Part shown: in pieces, positions 1 to 8,782 of the stretch | How the letters are laid out: every line of letters begins with the position of its first letter | Numbering within the stretch: position 1 is the first letter of the stretch | NCBI GenBank assembly: GCA_900314795.1 | Contig: OMWP01000009.1 | Coordinates: forward strand, 1 to 64,000 | Direction: 5' to 3' | From: an uncultured Eubacteriales bacterium | GTDB lineage: Bacteria; Bacillota; Clostridia; Oscillospirales; Acutalibacteraceae | DNA: 64,000 nt | Notes under the pieces: model-generated | Seen by the model: the letters and a program-made list of their open reading frames with translations, nothing else | The model's database searches: none | What the model was told of the DNA's origin: nothing | Translations under genes and position numbers: made by a program

Positions 1-1687
1 TGATTTCTTCAAAGTCCTCCGTCAGCGTGAAGAAGAAACCCTTTTGGATATCATTGTCGATCACGGAGACGGGCTTGAGCTGTGCGATGGAATACCCCTT
101 CATCAGCATCAGTTCTTTATAGAGCACATACGTCTCCGGCTGGGCGAAGATCAGCTTGACGGGCTTGATAAGACCGCTTCTGACTTTTTCGCCGTATGAG
201 GGATTAAGCTGTGACAGATGCTTGCCAAGACAGGAACGGATCGTTTCCTCCGTGAGCTCCTGCGGAACGCGGTCGATCTCCATCAGACAGACATATTGCA
301 CTTCCTGCGCATCGGGATAAAAGGAGCTGTCCACCAGCAGGAAGCCGCATTCCTTTGCGGTACGATCGGCGGCGATCCTGAGCGCCATTTCGGTCGTCTT
401 TTCTCCCATCAAACTGACAGTTTTGTCGATACGGTACTGGAACTCGACCATCGGCGTTTGATGATAAAAGCCCGTGACAAGCAGAACGTCCTTCATTCTG
501 TAACGGTAAAATCCGGAGTGATTGGTGATGACAAGTTCATACTTCTTGCCGACCTCCAGCTTGTCCATTGTGACCGGAGCGGCGTCTTCGCCGTCTATCG
601 GAATAAACTCGTAAAACAGGGAATCCGGGATCAACGCCGACCCGTGAGCCGCCAATTGGACGGGAACCGAGAAGATACCCTCGGAAGCGGAAATGCCGCG
701 AAAATAAAACGCGATCTCATAACCGAGATAACGCTCACGCACCTCGTTGGTGTATCGGGAAAAGCCTGCCGAGGCGCCGCCCACGACATAGCTCAGCTCC
801 GGCCATACCTTAGGGATAAACGGAGTCTCGAAGCCCTCTTCGAAAATCGCTCTCAGCTCAGCCGCTCTCTCGGGCATAGGCGCAAGCTGTGCGCTGAGTT
901 TTTCTCTGAGCTCATCGGGAAGCTCCACCGATTCACTGATAACGCCCTTTTCGATATCATCGACTAAGAGCCGCCAGTTCTTCTCTATATATCGGCAAAA
1001 ATCCAGCAAAAAGCCCGTAAACGTGCAGTTGATATTATTCAGCTCCTTATCGCAAAGGCCAAAGCGGGCGTTCAGGTATCTGACGTCGGTTCCTTTGGGC
1101 GAGAAGGTAGCTTCGACCGGCGTGGAAAAAATATGCTTCCACCTGTCGACGTAAGGTCTGAGCGAAGCCTCGGACAGAGGGCCGTAGGGTACGCCGTCGG
1201 GAAGCCTGACGAGATCGCCGCAGCAGCGGATCAGATTCAGCCAGCGGCCGCCGAAATATCTCTCTTTCAGATTTCTGTACAAAAAGCCCGACTGATAGCC
1301 CAGACTGTACCGCGAAAAGCAATCTCTTGTTTTTTGCGAATAGGGTATTTTTTTCGGAGCGCCGGCGGTGCCGGAAGTCTTGTTATACCAAACCGGTTTT
1401 TGGGCGCTGATCAGGTTTTCTTCGCCGTTTTCGGTCATGCGGTCAATATACGATACATAATCGCTGTATTCCGTAAGGGGAACACGCTGCTGATACTCTT
1501 CGATGGAATGGATATCGGCAAAACCGTACTTCCTGCCGTATTCCGTATCCTTATGCTCTTGAAGCAGGTCAAGCAGCAGCTTTTTTTGTACCTCCATCGG
1601 CATCATCGTTATCTGTTCAAAACGCGCGAGTATCTGCTGATTTTTCTCCGCACTGTTTCGGCGCATGGCGTTCAAAGCTTCATACAT
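1..1687 (-). CDS. GH3-family acyl-adenylating protein (3' end outside window)
   Basis: The reading frame opens at ATG 1687, behind an AGGTAGG ribosome site, and stays open for 562 codons to the left edge, so only the last residues are missing. An N-terminal nucleotide-binding loop reads WYNKTSGTAGAPKKIPYS. The C-terminal half has YELVITNHSGFYRYRMKD and FQYRIDKTVSLMGEKTTE, both typical of the GH3 auxin-responsive-promoter superfamily. These enzymes adenylate a carboxylic acid and pass it to an amine. Plant members conjugate hormones to amino acids, while substrates of bacterial members are mostly unknown. There is no signal peptide or membrane segment, so it should be cytoplasmic. It is divergent from the HD gene. 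The family call is firm and the substrate is unknown. Confidence 0.85.
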   Translation of the reverse strand, partial: MYEALNAMRRNSAEKNQQILARFEQITMMPMEVQKKLLLDLLQEHKDTEYGRKYGFADIHSIEEYQQRVPLTEYSDYVSYIDRMTENGEENLISAQKPVWYNKTSGTAGAPKKIPYSQKTRDCFSRYSLGYQSGFLYRNLKERYFGGRWLNLIRCCGDLVRLPDGVPYGPLSEASLRPYVDRWKHIFSTPVEATFSPKGTDVRYLNARFGLCDKELNNINCTFTGFLLDFCRYIEKNWRLLVDDIEKGVISESVELPDELREKLSAQLAPMPERAAELRAIFEEGFETPFIPKVWPELSYVVGGASAGFSRYTNEVRERYLGYEIAFYFRGISASEGIFSVPVQLAAHGSALIPDSLFYEFIPIDGEDAAPVTMDKLEVGKKYELVITNHSGFYRYRMKDVLLVTGFYHQTPMVEFQYRIDKTVSLMGEKTTEMALRIAADRTAKECGFLLVDSSFYPDAQEVQYVCLMEIDRVPQELTEETIRSCLGKHLSQLNPSYGEKVRSGLIKPVKLIFAQPETYVLYKELMLMKGYSIAQLKPVSVIDNDIQKGFFFTLTEDFEEI

Positions 1688-1846
1688 GAATTATCCTACC
1701 TTTCTGAGTATAAGAATATAGTTTAATAATAGCTTTTACGCTCGCATCTGTCAATTATTCTTTCATGAAACGCTTGCAATAACAGCGAGAAACTGTATAA
1801 TGGTTTTAGCGATCACAAATCCCCTAAAAGAGAAAGGATAAGAAAT

Positions 1847-2422
1847 ATGGCACTGACATTGGAAAGAGCAAAAGAGATCAACAAAACAATGGTAACGGAG
1901 GATCATCTGATCATCCACTCGCTGAACGTGTGCTACGCGATGGGCGCGATGGCGCGTCACTTCGGCGCGGACGAGGAGCATTGGATGGCGGTCGGTTATC
2001 TGCACGATTACGACTATGAGAAGTTCCCCGACGAGCATTTACAGCATACCGAAAAGGAATTGCTCTCGGAAGGCGTCGATCCCGAAGACGTCCGCGCGAT
2101 CCTCAGCCACGGCTGGGGCATCTGCACCGACGTCGAACCGCTGACGGATATGGAAAAGAGCCTGTTCACCGTAGACGAGCTGACGGGCATCATCCAAGCC
2201 GCCGCAAGGATGCGTCCGAACGGCATCACCGACCTGAACACCAAGAGCTTCATGAAGAAGTTCAAGGACAAGAAGTTCGCCGCCAAATGCGACCGCGAGC
2301 TGATCAGAAAGGGCTGTGAGCTTCTGGGCATGGAGGTCAGGGATGTCGCCGAGATCTGCATCGACGGCATGCGTCCGCACGCTGAGGAGATCGGCTTGCA
2401 GGGAACGGAAAACCGATCATAA
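1847..2422 (+). CDS. HD-domain hydrolase
   Basis: A 191-residue protein with the HD phosphohydrolase pattern: His24 in the first helix, the His53-Asp54 pair in YLHDYDYEKFP, and a further His88 in ILSHGW. Such small one-domain HD proteins are metal-dependent phosphohydrolases, often acting on nucleotides, but the substrate cannot be read from the sequence. The start is set by AGAAAGGATAAGAAAT just before the ATG. It is a single gene ending in a strong intrinsic terminator at 2429-2468. Family firm, role unknown. Confidence 0.85.
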   Translation: MALTLERAKEINKTMVTEDHLIIHSLNVCYAMGAMARHFGADEEHWMAVGYLHDYDYEKFPDEHLQHTEKELLSEGVDPEDVRAILSHGWGICTDVEPLTDMEKSLFTVDELTGIIQAAARMRPNGITDLNTKSFMKKFKDKKFAAKCDRELIRKGCELLGMEVRDVAEICIDGMRPHAEEIGLQGTENRS

Positions 2423-2428
2423 ACGATC

Positions 2429-2468
2429 ACACCCGCAACAGGTACTTTTGTCACTGTTGCGGGTGTTT
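2429..2468 (+). terminator. Intrinsic terminator after the HD gene; duplicated sequence
   Basis: Stem ACACCCGCAACAG / CTGTTGCGGGTGT followed by TTTCTTTGTT. The stem and the downstream CTTTGTTAAGGC are shared with the hairpin at 12183-12217, so this is a copied terminator cassette. Confidence 0.85.
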
Positions 2469-2656
2469 CTTTGTTAAGGCGCGGTAAAATTCGTCGTGTG
2501 ATTTGCTCTTTTTAAGCCTGTCAAGGAGGACAACGAAGTTATACGTTATAGGGATCCCCGACGCGCCCCTGCGCGGTGGGGAAAGGAGGAGCCGCCACAC
2601 GAGGTCAAAGCGTACGCAACGCAATAAATGTTAAAGTGTTTTAATGAAACTTAGTA
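2469..2656. other. Intergenic spacer
   Basis: Holds a short GC-rich stretch (GGGATCCCCGACGCGCCCC near 2550) like the fragments seen in other spacers of the window. No gene or clear signal is visible. Confidence 0.4.
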
Positions 2657-3364
2657 TTAATCTAAAATCTGACCGTCTCTTGCAATCGTCACGACCTGCC
2701 ACGGAATGAACTTTCCGCTGTTTTTGAGCGCCTGCTCTGCGGCTCTCTGCAAGCCGCCGCAGCACGGCACTTCCATACGGACGATGGTGACGCTCTTGAT
2801 GTCGTTGTTGCTGATGATCTCGGTCAGCTTGTCGGTGTAGTCCACCATATCGAGCTTCGGGCAGCCGATCATGGTGATCTTGCCCTTCATGAATTCCTCG
2901 TGCATATTGGCGTAAGCGTAGGCGGTGCAGTCAGCGGCGATCAGCAGCTTTGCGCCGTCATAGAACGGAGCGACCGTCGGCAGCAGCTTGATCTGGCAAG
3001 GCCACTGGTTGAGCCTTGATACAGGCTTGCCTGTTATAACGGGTGTTTCCTCAATTTCGGGTTTATCAAATGTCATTGTTTTGGAACCGGGGCAGCCGCC
3101 CTGATGATGGTGCATTTCCATTTTCTTCTCCTCCTGTGCTTTCTTAACTGCTGTTTCGTCATATTCGGGAGCCTCGCGCTCCTCAAAGGTGATTGCTCCT
3201 GTCGGACAGCTCGGCAGACAATCACCGAAGCCGTCGCAAAAATTCTCACGCATCAGCTTTGCCTTGCCGTTCACCATCTCGATCGCGCCCTCGTGGCACG
3301 CGTTGGCGCAAGCGCCGCAGCCGTTGCACTTCTCTTCATCAATGTGGATGATCTTGCGGATCAT
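2657..3364 (-). CDS. 4Fe-4S ferredoxin-domain protein
   Basis: A 235-residue protein that begins with a two-cluster ferredoxin module: C13-x2-C16-x2-C19-x3-C23, then C43-x5-C49-x3-C53-P. A His-rich linker (MHHHQGGCPGS) follows, then a C-terminal domain with CIAAD-like 'IAADCTAYAYANMH' and 'VPCCGGLQ' cysteines. This architecture is common in anaerobes as a small cytoplasmic redox protein. Its partner is not known. It is divergent from a Crp/Fnr regulator that starts 84 bp away, with a perfect 14-bp palindrome in between, so the two are probably co-regulated. ATG 3364 has a GGGAGGAATAAAT ribosome site. Confidence 0.85.
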   Translation of the reverse strand: MIRKIIHIDEEKCNGCGACANACHEGAIEMVNGKAKLMRENFCDGFGDCLPSCPTGAITFEEREAPEYDETAVKKAQEEKKMEMHHHQGGCPGSKTMTFDKPEIEETPVITGKPVSRLNQWPCQIKLLPTVAPFYDGAKLLIAADCTAYAYANMHEEFMKGKITMIGCPKLDMVDYTDKLTEIISNNDIKSVTIVRMEVPCCGGLQRAAEQALKNSGKFIPWQVVTIARDGQILD

Positions 3365-3421
3365 ATTTATTCCTCCCTTGACTTTCTGAGGTCATTATAT
3401 TATGATTGGCTTGACAAGTAT

Positions 3422-3435
3422 GTTGTAATTACAAC
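3422..3435. promoter_or_regulatory. Crp/Fnr-type operator palindrome
   Basis: A perfect 14-bp palindrome GTTGTAATTACAAC lies between the divergent ferredoxin gene and the Crp/Fnr gene. On the minus strand a TATAAT box lies downstream of it, so it could serve as a regulator site for the ferredoxin promoter. It ends 13 bp before the regulator's start codon and so could also block that gene (autoregulation). The link to this regulator is inference. Confidence 0.6.
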
Positions 3436-3448
3436 AAAAGGAGAAAAT

Positions 3449-4102
3449 ATGAAAAGTTTTTATCCATCCGTTATCTTTAAGGATATGACAGAGGAAGAAA
3501 TCGAAACGTGCCTGACGGAGCTCCGCGCCACGGATAAGGCATACAAGAAGGATGAAATGATCCTCATGGCAGGAGATACCACCGAACGCTTCGGGCTGGT
3601 ACTGGAGGGCAGCGTGACGATCGAGAGCAACGATATCTGGGGCAACCGCACGATCCTCAGCCACGTCGGCAATCGGCAGTTTTTCGCCGAGACCTACGCC
3701 CTGCTCGAGGATGAAACGCTCCTCGTCGACGTCCGCGCAAACGAAAACTGCCGCATCCTGTTTTTCAGGATCGGCAGTTTGAAAAAGTTGCGTTCATCCA
3801 ATGAGCTGTGGGCGATGAAATTCATCTGCAATATGCTCGAGATCTCCGCGCACAAAAACGTCGTGCTCTCGGGCAGGAGCTTTCACATCTCACCGAGGAC
3901 GATCCGTGAGCGGATCTTATCCTATCTCAACACCGTGTCGCTCCAAAAGCACAGCACGGAATTCGATATTCCCTTCGACCGTCAGCAGTTGGCGGACTAT
4001 CTGAATGTCGACCGCTCCGCTCTGTCGAATGAGCTGAGCAAGCTGCAAAGAGAAGGAATCTTGAAAAGCAGAAAGAATCATTTTGAATTGCTTTCTCATT
4101 GA
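3449..4102 (+). CDS. Crp/Fnr-family transcription regulator
   Basis: A 217-residue protein. Residues 1-140 form a cNMP-binding-type beta-roll (FGLVLEGSVTIES, FFAETYALLED). A C-terminal winged helix carries FDRQQLADYLNVDRSALSNE, the usual recognition helix of this family. There is no four-cysteine cluster as in Fnr, so it is more like the CooA/ArcR-like or unclassified subgroup. An upstream in-frame start exists at 3104, but it lies inside the opposite ferredoxin gene. AAAGGAGAAAAT before ATG 3449 settles the start. It likely controls the divergent ferredoxin. Confidence 0.88.
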   Translation: MKSFYPSVIFKDMTEEEIETCLTELRATDKAYKKDEMILMAGDTTERFGLVLEGSVTIESNDIWGNRTILSHVGNRQFFAETYALLEDETLLVDVRANENCRILFFRIGSLKKLRSSNELWAMKFICNMLEISAHKNVVLSGRSFHISPRTIRERILSYLNTVSLQKHSTEFDIPFDRQQLADYLNVDRSALSNELSKLQREGILKSRKNHFELLSH

Positions 4103-4336
4103 TCTGAATGTAGCTGCCCAATTGGACCGGAGAATCGATTTTCATAACGAGCATATCCGCTCTTAAACATGAAAATTGTGCGCACAAATTCAGAGTTGTC
4201 CTTGACAATGGGGACACCTCAATGATACACTTGAATCATCCACAAGAACCGCAAAATATTGTTGACAGGGGGCGGTGGTTCGTCGCCGACGGTGACGAAC
4301 TATCGCCCCGGCATATTCCGGATGGGAGGAGAATGC

Positions 4337-5377
4337 ATGTACTATTTTCACGGAGACTGCCTGAGGTGCACCCTCAACGTCGTGAGGGCGCTTCTTAAAG
4401 AAGGAAAGAGCAAATTTATCCTCTACCCTTTCGAAGATAAGGGAATGAAGGTGAAGAGCATCCTGAACGTCCTGTTGGGTGTGCAGGAGTATCTGATAAT
4501 AGACAACGACCTCGCAGGCAGATACCCTAACGTCCGGCGAATTGACAGCCTTACGAAAGAAGAGCTGAAAGACGCCGTTGTGCTTGTGACAAGCAGCGAA
4601 GAAACGGTTCTCAACGATATGGCGGAACCGGAGGATGCCTATCAGCGGGTTCGCTCCATCCTCTACAGGTATGTCCCGCGGGAGCAATGTGTCGACCTGT
4701 TTCCTCGTCCCCGGCAGCTTCCCGATCCGAAGGCAGCCGGCGAAATGAGCACGGATCTACAGACCGTCATGCACCGGATCGCCCAAAAGGAGTCGGCGGA
4801 ATTTGCCATGCAAAACCTCTTGGAGACACCCTGCTTTGACAATCGGTTCGAGATGATGGAGCACATTTTCTGCGATGAGCAGATGGACGACGCGGGGCTT
4901 CTGCTGGAGTTTGGTGTTTTTACGGGCAACAGCATCAATTTTATCTCGGAATACCATCCAACGCGAGTGGTTTACGGTTTCGATAGCTTCGAAGGACTTC
5001 CGGAAAACTGGACGTGTGACCCCAAGGGAAAGTATTCTCTGGGAGGCGGGCTTCCTACAGTGAGGAGCAACGTGCGCCTCATCAAAGGATGGTTCGACGA
5101 AACGCTTCCGGCGTTTGTCAGAGACCACGAGGAACCCTGCTCGTTCATCCACATCGACTGCGATCTGTATTCCTCGACGAAGACCGTGCTTGACCATCTG
5201 CGTGAGAAAATCGTTCCGGGGACGATCATCGTCTTCGACGATTTTTACAACTACCCCGGATGGCAGCAACACGAATACCGCGCATTTACGGAGTTCACCG
5301 AAGAGTGCCGGATCAAGTTCGAGTACATCGCCTATTGCAGATACGGCTTGCATGCAGCGGTGAGGATCCTGGCATAA
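4337..5377 (+). CDS. SAM-dependent methyltransferase with N-terminal Rossmann-like domain
   Basis: A 346-residue protein. Residues from about 185 on match the TylF/MycF-like O-methyltransferase fold: a SAM loop in LLLEFGVFTGNSINFI, then GFDSFEGLPENW, FIHIDCDLYSSTKTVLD and IVFDDFYNYPGW (Asp/Asn metal ligands). The N-terminal 150 residues start with HGDCLRCTLNVVRALL and resemble the small nucleotide-fold domain often placed before FkbM or TylF enzymes in Clostridia surface-glycan loci. The ATG at 4337 has GGAGG 7 bases upstream, and the longer frame from 4259 has no such site. The acceptor is unknown, probably a sugar. Confidence 0.78.
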   Translation: MYYFHGDCLRCTLNVVRALLKEGKSKFILYPFEDKGMKVKSILNVLLGVQEYLIIDNDLAGRYPNVRRIDSLTKEELKDAVVLVTSSEETVLNDMAEPEDAYQRVRSILYRYVPREQCVDLFPRPRQLPDPKAAGEMSTDLQTVMHRIAQKESAEFAMQNLLETPCFDNRFEMMEHIFCDEQMDDAGLLLEFGVFTGNSINFISEYHPTRVVYGFDSFEGLPENWTCDPKGKYSLGGGLPTVRSNVRLIKGWFDETLPAFVRDHEEPCSFIHIDCDLYSSTKTVLDHLREKIVPGTIIVFDDFYNYPGWQQHEYRAFTEFTEECRIKFEYIAYCRYGLHAAVRILA

Positions 5378-5585
5378 CCGCCGTGGAGGGGCTGATATAG
5401 CATCTCAGTTATTCCCGGCGATGAATCGTTTAGGCTTGCACATCTTTCTTAGTTAGATTGTGTATTGTAATCTGTTCTGTGACTTGTTATAATGCTAACA
5501 GACACATTAATACTAATCCTTGATAAAAAGATTTAATCAGATATTAGTGATATATTTCGGATAGCGCGGCGGGCGACGCAGGCAG

Positions 5586-6926
5586 GCTGGCGCCTGTCAA
5601 GAAGCAAAACGCTGACAACAAGGGGGCGCAGAAAATGAAAGCTGACAGTTCTTTAGCGTCTGTCGTTATCTACTCTCCGAACAACTCCGGTAAACGTGTG
5701 TATCCGCTGACCCGTATTTCCGTTCATTGCGTGGTCGGTCAATGTATCGCGTATTCTGCCGGAATGATCTTTGCAAATCCTGACTTTGAGGCATCCTCGA
5801 ACTACGGAATCGGTAAGGATGGTTCTATCGGTCAGTATGTCCCGGAGGCATATCGCTCTTGGTGTACCTCCTCATACGACAACGATAACCGAGCCATCAC
5901 CATTGAGGTAGCGTCCGATATTGATGCTCCGTACAAAGTGACCGACGCTGCGTACAAGGCGCTCATCAAGCTGCTTGTGGATATTTGCCGGCGAAACGAC
6001 AAAAAGAAGCTGTTGTGGTTCGGCGATAAGGATCAATCCCTGAGCTACTCACCTAAGCCGGATGAGCTTGTCATGACTGTTCATCGGTGGTTTGCGAACA
6101 AGTCGTGTCCCGGTGACTACCTCTACAATCTTCACGGCACGATTGCCGCTGAGGTGACTAAGCAGCTCACAGGTTCTGCCGCATCAGTCTCTGCGGCTGC
6201 GGCTGCGGCTGCCGCTCCTGCCTCTTCGTCATCCGCGAGGAAAGAGACCGCTTCTCTGTCCGCGGTAGATCATGCGGAAAGCGGGTACACCATCAGCACA
6301 AAGCAAGCCATGGCAGTACAGATCCTCTTGAATGCTTATGGCTACAAAGGCAAGGATGGTAAAGCTCTCACGGTGGACGGAGCGTTCGGCGTCAACACCG
6401 AATATGCTGTTGTTCAGTATCAGAAGAAGAACAAGGTTCCTTCGGATGGTATTGTGGGACCTGTCACTTGGAACCTGCTGCTCGGTTCAAACTAAATAAG
6501 CGCAGAGTTGCAACCTCTCATTCCGTTCATTCGGTGTGGGAGGCTTATTATTGTATCGTCTGCTCTGTTCGGAGCTATCAAATCCATCACAACAATATGG
6601 CTTCAGCGACTTTTCTTTTTGCGCGAAAAGGTCAGGCGTTCATACAAAGCGAGTATTATACTAAGTAGCAATAAAACACTTTAATATCTATTGCGGAGAA
6701 TTCCGCATAACTGCGTTTCGTCGTCGCTCGCTGCACACAGTGGCGCTTAGCCAATCGCTACGCTCTTGGAGCGCTGTTGCATGGGAGTTGTAAACCAAAT
6801 CACAGATTTGGACAACTCCTCATCGGTAGGCATATCCGGTTGGTATGCCTTGACCTCGTGTTGCGGCTCCTCCTCTCCCCATAACGCGGGGCGTTATGGG
6901 GACCCCAAGAGTTGACAGGCGCCAGC
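5586..6926. repeat. 15-bp perfect inverted repeats bracketing the amidase gene
   Basis: GCTGGCGCCTGTCAA at 5586-5600 is repeated inverted at 6912-6926. The pair encloses the endolysin-like amidase gene and its downstream repeat-rich spacer, 1.34 kb in all. No transposase is inside. Confidence 0.6.
5635..6495 (+). CDS. Endolysin-like N-acetylmuramoyl-L-alanine amidase with peptidoglycan-binding domain
   Basis: A 286-residue protein. The Amidase_2 domain spans about 1-175, with zinc ligands in RISVHCVVGQ and MTVHRWFANKSCPGDYL (His and Cys). A low-complexity Ala/Ser linker covers about 180-210, and a PG_binding_1 domain ends VDGAFGVNTEYAVVQYQK. It would cleave the muramic acid-L-alanine bond. 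There is no signal peptide, as in phage endolysins, but no holin or phage structural gene is nearby. Start ATG 5635 has AAGGGGG upstream. It is bracketed by 15-bp inverted repeats, which fits a transferred cassette. Confidence 0.87.
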   Translation: MKADSSLASVVIYSPNNSGKRVYPLTRISVHCVVGQCIAYSAGMIFANPDFEASSNYGIGKDGSIGQYVPEAYRSWCTSSYDNDNRAITIEVASDIDAPYKVTDAAYKALIKLLVDICRRNDKKKLLWFGDKDQSLSYSPKPDELVMTVHRWFANKSCPGDYLYNLHGTIAAEVTKQLTGSAASVSAAAAAAAAPASSSSARKETASLSAVDHAESGYTISTKQAMAVQILLNAYGYKGKDGKALTVDGAFGVNTEYAVVQYQKKNKVPSDGIVGPVTWNLLLGSN

Positions 6927-7109
6927 AGTGACACTAAGCCAATCGCCGACACGCGTGTCCGCTCTTGGAGTGTTGTTGCATGGGTGTTGTTAGCCAAATC
7001 AGCTAACGCATGGGTGCTGTAACCAAAATCAAGATTTTGACAGCACCTCAAAAGATTTTTACAATAAACGCATATCAGTTTTGGGTCAGACCGAGGAGAG
7101 GATGGTGTT
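6496..7109. repeat. Two copies of a dispersed hairpin repeat (family B) and spacer
   Basis: Copy one (about 6728-6825) runs AGTGGCGCTTAGCCAATCGC ... CTCTTGGAGCGCTGTTGCAT and ends in an 'accaaatc ... gatttgg' hairpin. Copy two (about 6926-7050) is a diverged version with GACACGCGTGTC inserted at 6948-6959. A third copy lies at 37275-37365. No credible gene is present. Confidence 0.65.
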
Positions 7110-8168
7110 TTGCAGGTGTTGCTTTCTGTGATCGTTCCGACATATAATTGCGGGGATTATATAGAAGAGTGCATCGATTCGATCACGAACGGGCTTCCCG
7201 AACGATCTGAGATCATCGCTGTGGATGATGGTTCAACCGACGATACCAGGGACAAGCTGCGCTCACTTTGTGCTCACTGCGACAAGCTGCATGTGTACCA
7301 TCGGGAACACGGCGGGCCGTCACGCGCCAGAAACGAAGGGATCATGGTTGCCAAGGGCAAATATGTCACCTTTGTTGACTGTGATGATATCATGCACGAC
7401 AGCTTTTTTGAAAAAGCGTTTCCTCTGTTGGAAAAAGACCTTGATTACTATATTTTCAGCATGGAGCGTCATCTGCAAAACGGCGAGACAGATCACTGGA
7501 GCGTTGAGGATCATTTCTATCCTGACGTATCCTCCTTTGCGGATGATTATATCAGACGGCGCAGGCTGTTGATCTACTCCTCATGCAATAAGCTGTACAA
7601 ACGGCAGCTGCTGATCGAGCACGATATCCGCTATGACGAGTCCTGTACCTTCGGAGAGGATCGTCTGTTCAACTATGATTATCTCCGCGTGTGCCGAACG
7701 ATCATGACAAGCTCCGTCGTCAAGCACATTTATCTGCAAAGAAGCCTGAATTCCCTGTCTACCCGTTATGTTCCGCGGTTCTTTGAGCGCTGCATGGCAT
7801 TGCATGACGCAAAGACCAAGTGCTTTCTCTCACTGTCAAAGGGCACGACCGAAAAGGAACGGGCGGCGTTTGTCGCGTATGATCTGAGCAGAGAGGTCGA
7901 GAATACGATCGATCGCTTCCCGTACAGCCCCGAAGAAAAGGCGGAGAATCTTCCGCTTGTGAACCGACTCGTTTTCCGCGGTCCGTGGGATGAGAACAGT
8001 GCTGTCGATCTCCTGCTGGTGCTCGGCAGCAGGAACTGCGGTTATAAGATAGAGAAGGCGCTCGAGATAGGCAGAAAAATCCCGGTGTGCGGTATATCGT
8101 CAGCGGCGGAAACCCCCATATCAGTGAAGAAGCTACCGAGGCGGGCTTTATGCGCGATTATCTTGTGA
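7110..8168 (+). CDS. Family 2 glycosyltransferase, frameshifted before its DUF218 domain
   Basis: A GT-A family 2 transferase: LSVIVPTYNCGDYIEECIDS at the N-terminus, IAVDDGSTDDT, GPSRARNEG and the DxD region FVDCDDIMHD. Residues from about 300 (DLLLVLGSRNCGYKIEKALE) are the first half of a DUF218 domain, and the frame then loses the match and stops at 8168. The domain continues one frame back in the next entry. Reading A-A-A-A-A at 8075-8079 as six A would give a continuous 467-residue GT2-DUF218 protein. The start is TTG 7110 behind GAGGAGAGG. Glycosyl acceptor unknown. Confidence 0.8.
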   Translation: MQVLLSVIVPTYNCGDYIEECIDSITNGLPERSEIIAVDDGSTDDTRDKLRSLCAHCDKLHVYHREHGGPSRARNEGIMVAKGKYVTFVDCDDIMHDSFFEKAFPLLEKDLDYYIFSMERHLQNGETDHWSVEDHFYPDVSSFADDYIRRRRLLIYSSCNKLYKRQLLIEHDIRYDESCTFGEDRLFNYDYLRVCRTIMTSSVVKHIYLQRSLNSLSTRYVPRFFERCMALHDAKTKCFLSLSKGTTEKERAAFVAYDLSREVENTIDRFPYSPEEKAENLPLVNRLVFRGPWDENSAVDLLLVLGSRNCGYKIEKALEIGRKIPVCGISSAAETPISVKKLPRRALCAIIL

Positions 8169-8512
8169 AAAACGGTGTGGGCAGCGCTGATATCAGCGTC
8201 GAGGATCAGGCGCTGTGTACCAAAGATAATCTGGTATACTCGCTCCCGTTCATCGAAGAGGTGCAGAAGGAGTACGCAAGACCGCTGCGGATCGGGATCG
8301 TTACGGGAGGCTTCCATCTCCCGCGCACCAAGCGTATCGCACAGAGCATCGACGCATACCGACGGTTTTCCCTGCACTATTTTCCTGCGTACGGCAGTCA
8401 TACCCGGCCTGATAACTGGTTCAAAGACCCTGTCGGCAGAAAAGTCATTTTATCGGAGCTGAAAAAGAATATGCTCACGATGGGACACGAGGATGAACTG
8501 TCGGATCAATAA
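8087..8512 (+). CDS. DUF218 (YdcF-like) domain, second half of the frameshifted fusion
   Basis: This frame carries RYIVSGGNPHISEEATEAGF and EDQALCTKDNLVYS, then GIVTGGFHLPRTKRI, the core of DUF218/YdcF proteins, which lack a settled enzyme activity but are tied to envelope glycan metabolism. Its N-terminal strand and helix are encoded in the preceding frame, so on its own it is a truncated fold beginning at a GTG with no ribosome site. A one-base slip at 8075-8079 gives the family-like join RKNPGVRYIVSGG. Most likely it is the C-terminal part of one fused gene. Confidence 0.75.
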   Translation: MRYIVSGGNPHISEEATEAGFMRDYLVKNGVGSADISVEDQALCTKDNLVYSLPFIEEVQKEYARPLRIGIVTGGFHLPRTKRIAQSIDAYRRFSLHYFPAYGSHTRPDNWFKDPVGRKVILSELKKNMLTMGHEDELSDQ

Positions 8513-8637
8513 ACACCGCCAAAGATCGTATATATCGCCGGAGATCGTATACAAGAAAGCGTGCGCACCAAGCGCGCGATTTCGTCTACCCATCGCTCGT
8601 GCGCACGCAGTGCGCTACTGAGCGGGGACTATCAATT
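8513..8637. other. Spacer with repeat fragment
   Basis: Contains a 'cgctcgtgcgcacgcagtgc' type fragment resembling the small repeats in other spacers. No gene seen. Confidence 0.35.
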
Positions 8638-8740
8638 ATTTTTATTTGACAGATGTTACCCACAATAATACAATTTGTATAATCTATCTTTTTGAATAAT
8701 CAAATATACAGTTTGTTGTAGTTTTCTGTCAAATAAAAAT
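8638..8740. repeat. 103-bp AT-rich element with 16-bp perfect terminal inverted repeats
   Basis: ATTTTTATTTGACAGA at 8638-8653 is repeated exactly inverted at 8725-8740 around 71 bp of AT-rich sequence. Size and form suit a miniature inverted-repeat element. It lies just before the GNAT gene and holds TATAAT-like boxes, so it may supply promoter sequence. Confidence 0.55.
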
Positions 8741-8782
8741 ATGCTGTAAGGCACATAGAACGGAATAGAGGAGAAAAGCACA

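Noticed and set aside
218..1726. Plus-strand frames at 218-967 and 1133-1726
   Set aside because: The minus strand encodes a continuous GH3 protein here; the plus frames are its shadows.
5635..6495. Prophage
   Set aside because: Only one endolysin-like gene is present; there are no integrase, terminase, portal or capsid genes nearby.
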